NCBI GenBank assembly: GCA_020438595.1
Contig: JAGQUI010000060.1
Location: 1 to 10,484, forward strand
DNA from: Propionibacteriaceae bacterium
Lineage (GTDB): Bacteria > Actinomycetota > Actinomycetes > Propionibacteriales > Propionibacteriaceae
Length of the DNA: 10,484 nt
Direction of reading: 5' to 3'
Below the pieces are notes generated by a model. It was given only the letters and a program-made list of their open reading frames with translations. It was not told the DNA's origin and did no database searches. The position numbers and the translations under genes are program-made. Below are positions 1 to 6,313 of this stretch, piece after piece; the stretch's first letter is position 1, and each line of letters begins with the position of its first letter.

Positions 1-1768
1 CCTGGTCGGCCTCGTCGGAGGCCGTCTCGGTCTTGCGTCCGGCGATGAACACCGACCCGACGCCGCCATCCTTCAGCGCCTTGGCGACGTCGACGGCCTG
101 GGCCGCGTAGACCTTCGCCGAGGAGCACAGGATCACCATCTTCGCGCCCAGTTCCTGCGCCTTCGCGGTGACCTCCTCCGGAGTCCCGCCCTCGATGGTC
201 GGGTAGCCGATGCCACCCACCCCGAGCAGGGCCATGGTGAAGGTCTCGCGGGCACCGAAGTCGCGGCGGGTGCCGAGGCTGGCCAGCAGCACGAACGGTG
301 CGGGGTCGGCGGCGGCGGCGCGGTCGCGCAGCACCTCGAACACCTCGGAGTCACGTCGCGGGGCGAGGCCGTGCCGTTCCGGGGCGGCCGGACGCGGCTT
401 CGCCGTGACCGGCTCCTCGTCGGGCTTGGGGAACATGCTGACGCCGGTCAGCGGCAGCTTGCGGTGGGCCAGCCGGTTCGTCCGCTCCTCCGTCGTGGCG
501 CCGATCCGCTCCGCCACCAGGCCGGAGGTGAGCGCGGAGACCATGCCGCCGGCCGCCTCGATCGCCTGGAAGGCCTGCCACGCCTTGGCGGCGAGGGCGT
601 CGGTGAGCTCCTCGACGTACCAGGAGCCGCCGGCCGGGTCGCTGACCCGTCCGATGTTGGCCTCCTCCGAGGCCACGGCCTGGGTGTTACGGGCCATCCG
701 CCGGCTGAACTCGTCCGGCAGGCCCCACGCGGTGTCGAACGGGAGGCAGGTGATGATCTCCGCCCCGCCGACCGCGGCCGCGAAGGTGGCGATGGTGCCA
801 CGCAGCAGGTTCACCCACGGGTCGTCGCGGGAGACCATGCGCAGCGAGGTGACCGCGTGCTGGACGGCGCCGCGGGCGTTCGCAGGGACGCCGCTGACCT
901 CGCCCACGCGCGCCCACAGGCGGCGCAGCGCGCGCAGCCGGGCGATCGTCGTGAACTGGTCGGCGTTGGCGCTGACCCGGAACGCGATCTGGCCGAAGGC
1001 TGCGGCCGGCGCGATGCCGGCGGCCTCGAGGTCGCGCAGGTAGGCGACACCGGTGGCGATCGCGAACGCGAGCTGGTCGACGTCGCTGGCGCCGGCGTCG
1101 TCGTACGGGAGCACGTCGACGGTCAGGGCGCGGACGGCGGGCAGCTCGGCCAGGGCCGCGTTCACCCATTCGGCCTGGGCGCCGAGGTCGGGCGCCGCAC
1201 CGGTGCGGGCGGCGAGGGCGAGCGCGTCGAGGCCGAGGTTGCCGCGGGCGTGGTGGGCGCCGGAACCCGTCCACCAGGCGGCGAGGGCCTTCGCCGAGGC
1301 CACCTGGTCCTCTGCGCTGCTGATCGACACCGGGGCGAGGTCGGGCTGCACGTCGGCGAGCACCGCGGCGACGTCGCCGACCGCGATGGCGTCCGAGCCG
1401 GTGCGCAGCCACACGGAACTGGCGCCGCGCTCGAGGTCGGCGACGATCTCGCGCCGGGTGAACTCGGCGTCCGGGTCCTCGTGGAGCTGGCGGATGTCCC
1501 ACCCGGTCAGCGGGCTGGTCTTCACCATCGTGCCGCGTGTGAACGGCATCACCCCGGGATGACCGAGCGGGACGTCCGACTCGGTGTACAGGGGCTCGAT
1601 GGTGAGGTCGTCTACGGTGATCGTGCGGAGGCGCTTCATCGCCTGCTCGATCGAGAGTTCCTTGCCCTCGGGACGCCGCCGGTTGAGGACCTTCAGGACC
1701 TCAACTTCCCAGTCTTCCCTGGTGGGAGTGGCGAAATCCCCGGCAAGCTGCAGGGGCATGTCGGTCAT
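1..1768 (-). CDS. mutA: Methylmalonyl-CoA mutase small (beta) subunit, partial at C-terminus
   Basis: Partial: the frame stays open to the window edge, with 589 residues visible; the propionibacterial subunit is about 638. It is the non-catalytic partner of MutB in the heterodimeric, adenosylcobalamin-dependent mutase that interconverts succinyl-CoA and (R)-methylmalonyl-CoA in propionate metabolism. Residues about 20-450 form the TIM-barrel-like mutase domain, with recognisable stretches such as PGVMPFTRG (71-79), SANADQFTTIARLRA (266-280) and SDPAGGSWYVEELT (376-389). Residues from about 490 form the degenerate cobalamin-binding-like domain. It reads LGTRRDFGARETF (498-510), so the DxHxxG motif of the catalytic subunit is absent, as expected for MutA. 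The ATG at 1768 is chosen because a TAGGGT box lies 6 nt upstream and the reading matches the family N-terminus; the Met at 1759 is an alternative. mutB would be expected off the left edge. Confidence 0.96.
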   Translation of the reverse strand, partial: MTDMPLQLAGDFATPTREDWEVEVLKVLNRRRPEGKELSIEQAMKRLRTITVDDLTIEPLYTESDVPLGHPGVMPFTRGTMVKTSPLTGWDIRQLHEDPDAEFTRREIVADLERGASSVWLRTGSDAIAVGDVAAVLADVQPDLAPVSISSAEDQVASAKALAAWWTGSGAHHARGNLGLDALALAARTGAAPDLGAQAEWVNAALAELPAVRALTVDVLPYDDAGASDVDQLAFAIATGVAYLRDLEAAGIAPAAAFGQIAFRVSANADQFTTIARLRALRRLWARVGEVSGVPANARGAVQHAVTSLRMVSRDDPWVNLLRGTIATFAAAVGGAEIITCLPFDTAWGLPDEFSRRMARNTQAVASEEANIGRVSDPAGGSWYVEELTDALAAKAWQAFQAIEAAGGMVSALTSGLVAERIGATTEERTNRLAHRKLPLTGVSMFPKPDEEPVTAKPRPAAPERHGLAPRRDSEVFEVLRDRAAAADPAPFVLLASLGTRRDFGARETFTMALLGVGGIGYPTIEGGTPEEVTAKAQELGAKMVILCSSAKVYAAQAVDVAKALKDGGVGSVFIAGRKTETASDEADQ

Positions 1769-1774
1769 GGGCTC

Positions 1775-1780
1775 ACCCTA
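1775..1780 (-). promoter_or_regulatory. Candidate -10 box of a leaderless mutA promoter
   Basis: Read on the minus strand, TAGGGT is followed by GAGCCC and then the mutA ATG at 1768. A TANNNT hexamer 6 nt before ATG is the arrangement expected when transcription begins at or next to the start codon. The same bases (AGGGTGAG) could act as a weak ribosome binding site, so the two readings compete. No convincing -35 hexamer is visible. A short inverted repeat, CGAA-ccaa-TTCG, lies upstream at 1809-1820 and might be an operator half. Confidence 0.4.
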
Positions 1781-1885
1781 TCGTCACTGATCGCCCACTC
1801 CTTCTGGTCGAACCAATTCGGGACGGGCGTGCAAGACCCCCGCCGGATCGTGGACACAGCACTCCTGCGCAGGCGGCTCGCTGGC

Positions 1886-2845
1886 TCAGCCGGCGGCGTC
1901 CCGCAGCCGCTCCCCCAGCGCGCGGACGGCGGTGCGCAACTCCGGTCCGCCGACCACGCGGAACGGCATCGGCAGGCCTGCCAGCACCTCGGCGTACCAG
2001 CCGGGGTCGCTCGTGCTGCCGAGCAGCCGGGTGTGTTCGGCGTCGACGACCTCCAGGCGTCCCCACGTGCGGGAGAGCCAGGGCCGGATCTGCGCCGGCG
2101 GGGCGTCGATGAGCACCTCGGTGGCGAATTCCCAGCCGAGCGCGAAGTTCTCCTCCAGCACCGCCACCGGGTCGAGGTCGGCCGGGGGCTCGAACGACCG
2201 GTCCAGTTCGGTCGCGGCGCGGACGCGGTCGACCCGGTACGTCCGGAGCTGGTCGCGGGCAGGCACCCGGCAGAGCAGGTACCAGCGGCCGTGCCGCGCC
2301 ACGACCGCCCAGGGCTCGACCTCGACGTCCTGCTCGCGGCCCGACCCGGAGCGGTAGACGAGCCGGGCCAGGTGGCGGTTCGCCGAGGCCTGCACGAGGG
2401 CGGCGGTGATCGTCGGGTCGGGCGGGACGGCCTCCCGGTCGCGCACGGGACGGGCCTCACGGCGCACCAGTTCGGCCTGCGCGGCGACCGCCTCGGGCAG
2501 GGCGCGCATGATCTTGCGCAGCGCGTTGCCGACGGGGTCCGCGGTGTCGGCCAGGTCGTGGTGGCCCTCCAGCACGGCCATCACCAGCCCCAGCGCCTCG
2601 ATCGAGGAGAACACCAGCGGCGGCAGCCGCACCCCGCGTCCGACTGTGTACCCGCCGTGCACGCCCCGCGCGGAGAGCACCGGGATCTCCGCCTCGCGCA
2701 GGATGCCGACGTAGCGCCGGGCGGCCCGCTCGGTGACCCCGAGGGCCTCGGCCAGCCGCCCCGCCGTGATGCCGGGGTCGGCCTGGATCAGTTCCAGCGC
2801 GAGCAGGGCCCGGGCGGTGGGGCTGGTGGCGTCGGTGGTGGGCAC
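1886..2845 (-). CDS. HTH-WYL domain transcriptional regulator (YafY/DeoR-like)
   Basis: 319 residues, a normal length for the family. Residues about 9-60 form a winged helix-turn-helix (GITAGRLAEALGVTERAARR, 25-44), followed by the wing-like GVHGGYTVGRG (61-71). Residues about 141-215 form a WYL domain with the signature WYL at 188-190 and the arginine-rich RTYRVDRV at 201-208. In this family that region binds a ligand or nucleic acid. Residues about 235-316 match the WCX extension. The start is GTG at 2845, preceded by CAGGA with a 7-nt spacer. The gene is divergent from the 79-residue ORF at 2921 across 75 bp, so autoregulation and control of the neighbouring pair are plausible. The ligand and targets cannot be read from sequence. 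WYL proteins regulate many processes, including DNA-damage and phage-defence genes, but nothing here points to defence. Confidence 0.92.
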   Translation of the reverse strand: MPTTDATSPTARALLALELIQADPGITAGRLAEALGVTERAARRYVGILREAEIPVLSARGVHGGYTVGRGVRLPPLVFSSIEALGLVMAVLEGHHDLADTADPVGNALRKIMRALPEAVAAQAELVRREARPVRDREAVPPDPTITAALVQASANRHLARLVYRSGSGREQDVEVEPWAVVARHGRWYLLCRVPARDQLRTYRVDRVRAATELDRSFEPPADLDPVAVLEENFALGWEFATEVLIDAPPAQIRPWLSRTWGRLEVVDAEHTRLLGSTSDPGWYAEVLAGLPMPFRVVGGPELRTAVRALGERLRDAAG

Positions 2846-2920
2846 TGCCTATTCCTGCGTAGTCGGTAGTGGAACAAACCCGGAAGCAGATCGTCCGGAT
2901 TCGATCATACCGTTCCGGTT
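2846..2920. promoter_or_regulatory. Divergent promoter/operator region between the WYL regulator and the 79-aa ORF
   Basis: The 75-bp gap holds the outward signals of both genes. Plus strand: TACCGT (2908-2913) lies 7 nt before the ATG at 2921, with no ribosome binding site, suggesting a leaderless transcript. Minus strand: a CAGGA ribosome binding site precedes the GTG at 2845. An imperfect inverted repeat, AACCCGGAA (2877-2885) and TTCCGGTT (2913-2920), spans the plus-strand promoter, and a further TCCGGA lies between the arms (2894-2899). This is a reasonable candidate operator for the WYL protein. The repeat is visible; the binding is inferred. Confidence 0.45.
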
Positions 2921-3160
2921 ATGACGCAGCACACCCTCAGCCACCCGAACATCCACGGCGCAGTGACCGGACGCGACCCGTGGTGGATTCCGCTCCGCGA
3001 CGCGATCGCCCTCCTCTTCGGCGCACCGGCGCCCGCGCCCGACACCGCGGCGAAGAACCTGCCGCCCGAGGTGCTCCGCGACTACGACCCCGCCCTGCAC
3101 CGGGCACTGAACGCCCGCGCCGGCGGTCTGGACGCCGGCAGCCGGCCGATGCTCTACTGA
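2921..3160 (+). CDS. Small hypothetical protein, 79 aa
   Basis: I do not recognise this protein. It has 79 residues, no signal peptide and no clear membrane helix. The N-terminal half carries a tryptophan-rich, possibly amphipathic stretch (RDPWWIPLRDAIALLFG, 18-34). An Ala/Pro-rich linker (35-44) and a charged C-terminal half follow. The ATG has no Shine-Dalgarno sequence but has a TANNNT box 7 nt upstream. Support for it being real: it begins at the promoter side of a divergent intergenic region, ends 24 bp before the next gene, and its codons are GC-rich at third positions like the neighbours. It is probably co-transcribed with the DUF1905 gene and may be controlled by the divergent WYL regulator. 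Confidence 0.65.
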   Translation: MTQHTLSHPNIHGAVTGRDPWWIPLRDAIALLFGAPAPAPDTAAKNLPPEVLRDYDPALHRALNARAGGLDAGSRPMLY

Positions 3161-3184
3161 CCCTCTCGCGCACCCGGAGGCCGG

Positions 3185-3475
3185 ATGGAGTTCGAGTTCA
3201 CCGCCGATGTGGTCGAGTGGCGCGGCCCGGCGCCGTTCGTCTTCGCCGTCGTGCCCGAGGGACCCGCCGGGACGATCGGCGAGCTGGCGCCCGCGCTCAC
3301 CTACGGCTGGGGGTGCATCCCGGTCGAGGTGTGGCTGGACGGCGCGCGCTTCAGCACGTCCCTGTTCCCCAGGGACGGCGGCTACCTCGTGCCCCTCAAG
3401 GCCGCCGTCCGGCCCGCCGGCCTCGTCCCCGGCGACCGGGTCCACCTGCGCCTGGCCTTCACCGTCCGCGGCTGA
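3185..3475 (+). CDS. DUF1905 domain protein
   Basis: 96 residues, the usual size for a stand-alone DUF1905 domain, a small predicted beta-barrel of unknown function. Family features seen in order: FEFTADVVEW (3-12), FVFAVVPEG (17-25), GWGCIPVEVWLDGARFSTSLFPRDGGYLVPLKAAVR (41-76, shown in family alignments as the core) and a closing GDRVHLRLAF segment. The ATG at 3185 has a strong GGAGG four bases upstream. It follows the 79-residue ORF by 24 bp in the same direction and faces the phosphotransferase gene across a long palindrome. Related proteins often carry a fused YdeI/OmpD-associated domain; none is present here. The biochemical role is unknown. Confidence 0.85.
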   Translation: MEFEFTADVVEWRGPAPFVFAVVPEGPAGTIGELAPALTYGWGCIPVEVWLDGARFSTSLFPRDGGYLVPLKAAVRPAGLVPGDRVHLRLAFTVRG

Positions 3476-3491
3476 CCGACCGGCGGGAAAT

Positions 3492-3552
3492 GGGGACGGT
3501 TCTCATTCCGCGTCGGTCCAGGTCGGAGCGACGGGAAATGAGAACCGTCCCC
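3492..3552. repeat. Long palindromic intergenic repeat between convergent genes
   Basis: GGGGACGGTTCTCATT (3492-3507) is the exact reverse complement of AATGAGAACCGTCCCC (3537-3552). The stem continues inward with CC/GG, one bulged base on each side, and CGTCG (3511-3515) pairing with CGACG (3529-3533). That leaves a 13-base loop. The word CGGGAAATG also occurs just outside the left arm (3484-3492) and inside the right arm (3532-3540). It fills most of the 85-bp gap between the stop codons of the DUF1905 gene and the phosphotransferase gene. It could stop transcription in both directions, but there is no T-run. It is unrelated in sequence to the palindromes at 7584-9873. Confidence 0.8.
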
Positions 3553-3560
3553 GATCCGCG

Positions 3561-4775
3561 TCAGCTGACCTGGCGGACGAGCGCCTCGGCGGAGCCGATC
3601 ATGGTGGCCGTCTCGCGCTCCCAGTCGGGTTCCTGGCCGCGGAACGGGCCGGTGGCCAGCGAGATGATCACCGCGGCGGACCGCAGCCGCAGTTCGGTGG
3701 CGTCCACGCGGGTGTCGAAGACGGGCACCCAGCGCCGGATCAGCTGGTGCACCCTGGCCTCCTGGGTGCTGTTCATCCGCTGGATCGTGGACAGGTGCGC
3801 GACCAGGCAGGCGAGGTCGTCGGCGCGGCGTCCCGGACCGATGGTGTCGGTGTCGAGCAGCCCGCAGACCCGGCCGCCGGCCACGTGCACCTGGCCCTCG
3901 TGGAAGTCGCCGTGGGTGGGCTCGTTCCCGGGCGCGATCGGCGCCAGCCCCTGGCCGATCGTCTCCACCAGCCAGTCCAGCCGCGGGCCGAGCGCGGGCA
4001 GCGCGGCGGCGACCATCCGCGCGTAGTGGGCCACCGCGTCCGACCACGGCGGACGCCGGTCCAGGCGCGCCACCGAGGCGGGCATCGCGTCCAGCAACTC
4101 GATCAGGGCCTCGGCCGTGCACGGCTCGGCGGGCTCGAAGATGGCCTTGGCCAGCGGCTCGCCGTGCAACTCCCGGAGCACGAGCAGGTGGTCGTCGGTG
4201 GTGGCCGCCACGTCCGCGACCGGCAACCCGGCCTCGGCCAGCAGCCGGTGCCGGGCCAGCACGTCCTCGAACAGCCGCGAGCGGAGCACCTTCACGTAGA
4301 CGACCTCCGCCCCCGCGCGCACCTTCACCACGGCCCGTCGCCGCGGCCGGTACCCGATCATCTGCAGGCTGAGGTCGTCAGGGGTGACCGCGTGGGCGAA
4401 GATATGCCGGCTGTTGGCGAGTTCGGCCATCGACTCGGCGTAGGCCGCCCGGGCCAGGCCCGGCAGGTCGGGGTCCTGCGGGTAGATCCAGACCGCGACC
4501 TCGCGCTCGCCGTCGGCGAAGATCTCCGCCGCCGTGTCGGTGTCCGCCGGCCCGGACGCGCGGGCGCTCACGCCGAGCAGTTCCTCCCGGCGGCCGTAGG
4601 GCCAGTCGACCAGGGCCGAGTAGGTCGCGGTGGTGGACTGGGCGGGGTTCGCGTCCACGTGGTCGAGCGCCCACGAGACCAGGGTGCCGCCGGCGTGCTG
4701 GACGGCAGCGGCGAGCAGCGAGCCAACGTCGTCCGAGGTGAGCAACATCGAACCGTCGGGGTCGAACGCGGGCAC
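3561..4775 (-). CDS. APH-fold phosphotransferase family protein
   Basis: 404 residues from the chosen start. The C-terminal two thirds is an aminoglycoside phosphotransferase/choline kinase-type kinase (PF01636-like). It shows VYVKVLR (159-165, candidate ATP-binding lysine), LVLRELHGEPL (198-208, hinge), the catalytic-loop motif HGDFHEGQ (288-295) and LLDTD (306-310) in the metal-binding position. The first 140 residues are an extra domain I do not recognise. The start is GTG at 4775 because GAGGAGGTGA lies immediately upstream; the longer reading from GTG 4790 has no ribosome binding site and would place this sequence inside the gene. It lies 55 bp downstream of the CNNM gene, possibly co-transcribed. 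The substrate is unknown: the family phosphorylates sugars, choline and antibiotics, and nothing here shows drug resistance. Confidence 0.88.
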   Translation of the reverse strand: MPAFDPDGSMLLTSDDVGSLLAAAVQHAGGTLVSWALDHVDANPAQSTTATYSALVDWPYGRREELLGVSARASGPADTDTAAEIFADGEREVAVWIYPQDPDLPGLARAAYAESMAELANSRHIFAHAVTPDDLSLQMIGYRPRRRAVVKVRAGAEVVYVKVLRSRLFEDVLARHRLLAEAGLPVADVAATTDDHLLVLRELHGEPLAKAIFEPAEPCTAEALIELLDAMPASVARLDRRPPWSDAVAHYARMVAAALPALGPRLDWLVETIGQGLAPIAPGNEPTHGDFHEGQVHVAGGRVCGLLDTDTIGPGRRADDLACLVAHLSTIQRMNSTQEARVHQLIRRWVPVFDTRVDATELRLRSAAVIISLATGPFRGQEPDWERETATMIGSAEALVRQVS

Positions 4776-4830
4776 GTCACCTCCTCGCACGCTGGGCAGG
4801 CAGCAGACTACTTCGTCGGCCCGGTGCGCG

Positions 4831-6159
4831 TTACCCGTTGCCGGACTCGGGTCCCAGATTCGTCAGCCGCAGCCGGGCAGCCCGCCGGCCGTCCAGCTCG
4901 ATGACGGTCAGCTCGAACCTGCGCACGGTGTCCGGGTCGTTCTCGGCGCCCAGCGTCACCGTGCAGGCGTCGCCGACCTGCGGCAGCGAGCCGAGCTGGG
5001 CCATCACGAAGCCGGCCACCGTGTCGTAGGGGCCCTCGGGCAGCACGTAGCCGACCTGCTGGCCGAAGTCCTCGAGCGTGACCAGCCCGTCCAGGTCGAG
5101 CGTCGCGTCGTGGTTGCCGCTCGCCGGGCTCGCCTCGACGTCGAACTCGTCGGTGATGTCGCCGATCAGCTCCTCGATCAGGTCCTCGATCGTGATGATG
5201 CCCGCGGTGCCGCCGTACTCGTCCCGGACGATCACGAGGTGCTGGCGAGTCTGGCGCATCTCGGTGAGCGCCCGCAGGATCTTCATCGACTGCGGCAGCG
5301 CGGTGACCGGACGCACCAGTTCGCGGACGGGCGCGTTGCGCGCGGCCGGGTCGAGATCGGCGAGGTCGCGGACGTGCACGAAGCCGATCACGTCGTCGGG
5401 GCCCTCCCCGATCACCGGGTAGCGGCTGTGCGGGGCGTCCTGGACCTCCCGGAACGCCTTGTGGGCGGGGATCGCGCCGTCCAGGAAGTCCACCTCGGTG
5501 CGCGGGATCATCGCCTCGCGCAGGCTCACCTCGCCGGCGGCGAACACCTCGTCCACGATCTGGCGCTCCTCGTCGCCGAGGGTCGGCGAGCTGCCGACCA
5601 TCTCGCGCAATTCCTCGTCGGTGACCTCCTCGCGCGAGGCGTTGGGATCGCCGCCCAGCACCCGGACGAGCAGGTCGGTGGACTTGCCGAGGAACCAGAT
5701 CACCGGGGTCGCGAGGCGGGCGATCGCGTTCACCATCGGGCCGAGGGCGATCGCGAACGACTCGGCCCGCTGCATGGCCAGCCGCTTGGCAGTGAGCTCG
5801 CCGATCACGATCGAGAAGTAGGAGATGACGACCGTGATCAGCACCAGCGCCACCGGCCCGGCGATACCCTCCGGCACGCCCCAGCCGGTCAGCACGGCCG
5901 CGAAGCTGTCCGCCAGCGTCGCGCCGCCGTAGGCCGCGGACAGGAACCCGGCCAGGGTGACGCCGATCTGCACGGCGGACAGGAACCGGTTCGGGTCGGC
6001 GGTGAGCTGGGCGACCGTGCGTCCCCGGCGTCCCCGGACGCTGAGCTGCTTGATCTGGGACTCCCGCAGCGAGACCAGCGCCATCTCCGCCGCGGCGAAC
6101 ACGCCGCCGATGATGATGAAGAGCAGGATCAGGAGCGAGTCGCCGAGGATCGGGCTCAT
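4831..6159 (-). CDS. CNNM/CorC (hemolysin C) family membrane protein with CBS domains
   Basis: 442 residues, complete. Residues 1-160 are the DUF21 (CNNM) transmembrane domain with helices near 6-28, 58-82, 100-122 and 132-158. The conserved [12 protein letters not shown] (21-32) and [11 protein letters not shown] (120-130) segments are present. Two CBS motifs follow (about 216-275 with MIPRTEV, and 283-338 with [20 protein letters not shown]), then a CorC_HlyC domain (about 350-436). Family members are implicated in Mg2+ efflux or homeostasis, with the CBS pair binding Mg-ATP. The hemolysin label is historical. The ATG at 6159 is fixed by an in-frame TGA seven codons upstream. No strong ribosome binding site is visible, and the start overlaps the stop of a possible 22-codon leader ORF as ATGA. 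It is probably followed by the phosphotransferase gene in one transcript. Confidence 0.95.
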   Translation of the reverse strand: MSPILGDSLLILLFIIIGGVFAAAEMALVSLRESQIKQLSVRGRRGRTVAQLTADPNRFLSAVQIGVTLAGFLSAAYGGATLADSFAAVLTGWGVPEGIAGPVALVLITVVISYFSIVIGELTAKRLAMQRAESFAIALGPMVNAIARLATPVIWFLGKSTDLLVRVLGGDPNASREEVTDEELREMVGSSPTLGDEERQIVDEVFAAGEVSLREAMIPRTEVDFLDGAIPAHKAFREVQDAPHSRYPVIGEGPDDVIGFVHVRDLADLDPAARNAPVRELVRPVTALPQSMKILRALTEMRQTRQHLVIVRDEYGGTAGIITIEDLIEELIGDITDEFDVEASPASGNHDATLDLDGLVTLEDFGQQVGYVLPEGPYDTVAGFVMAQLGSLPQVGDACTVTLGAENDPDTVRRFELTVIELDGRRAARLRLTNLGPESGNG

Positions 6160-6224
6160 GCGGGGTCCCCACGGAGTTGTTCAGGGGAGCGCGGCGGAGG
6201 AGAAGAACTGCGTGGGGTGCTCAT
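6156..6224 (-). CDS. Possible 22-codon leader ORF overlapping the CNNM start
   Basis: An ATG at 6224 opens a 22-residue frame (MSTPRSSSPPPRSPEQLRGD, then PA). Its TGA overlaps the CNNM ATG as ATGA, a classic translational-coupling junction. It could explain how a gene lacking its own ribosome binding site is translated. Against it: the ORF itself has only a weak GGTGG upstream, it is short and proline/serine-rich, and ATGA overlaps arise by chance. Treat it as a hypothesis. Confidence 0.2.
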   Translation of the reverse strand: MSTPRSSSPPPRSPEQLRGDPA

Positions 6225-6259
6225 GCCACCGCCGCAGGCTCAGGGTCGTCCACGCGCAG

Positions 6260-6265
6260 ATTCTA
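6260..6265 (-). promoter_or_regulatory. Candidate -10 box for the CNNM gene
   Basis: On the minus strand the hexamer TAGAAT, close to TATAAT, lies about 100 nt upstream of the CNNM ATG. It would start a transcript near 6253 that includes the possible leader ORF. There is no clear -35 element. It lies within the 154-bp gap shared with the divergent glycerophosphotransferase gene. Confidence 0.35.
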
Positions 6266-6300
6266 GCGGGACCGTTCCGTGGGCCCCACCCGCCGAGGTG

Positions 6301-6306
6301 TAGCCT
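6301..6306 (+). promoter_or_regulatory. Candidate -10 box of a leaderless promoter (TagF-like gene)
   Basis: TAGCCT is followed by 7 nt (CGCGGCC) and the ATG at 6314. No Shine-Dalgarno sequence precedes that ATG. The spacing places the transcription start at or next to the start codon. This supports both the start choice and leaderless translation. Confidence 0.5.
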
Positions 6307-6313
6307 CGCGGCC

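Noticed and set aside
1864..1900. Terminator hairpins around the WYL stop codon (CCTGCGCAGG at 1864-1873; GCTGGC/GCCGGC at 1881-1895)
   Set aside because: Stems are short, one has a mismatch, no T-run follows, and such stems are frequent by chance at this GC content.
371..2869. An 832-codon open frame on the plus strand across mutA and the WYL gene
   Set aside because: It is antisense to two well-supported genes, and its translation is Arg/Gly/Val-rich with no family resemblance. This is the usual mirror frame of GC-rich codons.
3561..4775. Antibiotic-resistance gene
   Set aside because: The HGDFHEGQ motif is shared by the whole kinase superfamily. No similarity to a specific drug-modifying enzyme could be recognised, and the context is housekeeping-like.
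4776..4790. Start of the phosphotransferase at GTG 4790
   Set aside because: The five extra codons themselves contain the AGGAGGTGA ribosome binding site for the GTG at 4775, and nothing resembling one precedes 4790.
3207..6303. Long plus-strand frames (3207-4904 and 4630-6303) opposite the phosphotransferase and CNNM genes
   Set aside because: They are antisense to intact genes with clear motifs and show low-complexity Arg/Gly/His composition. The first also overlaps the DUF1905 gene in another frame.
5957..6313. Upstream extension of the TagF-like gene by 119 codons
   Set aside because: The extension overlaps the CNNM gene in antisense and has no family-like sequence. The ATG at 6314 has a properly placed TANNNT box.
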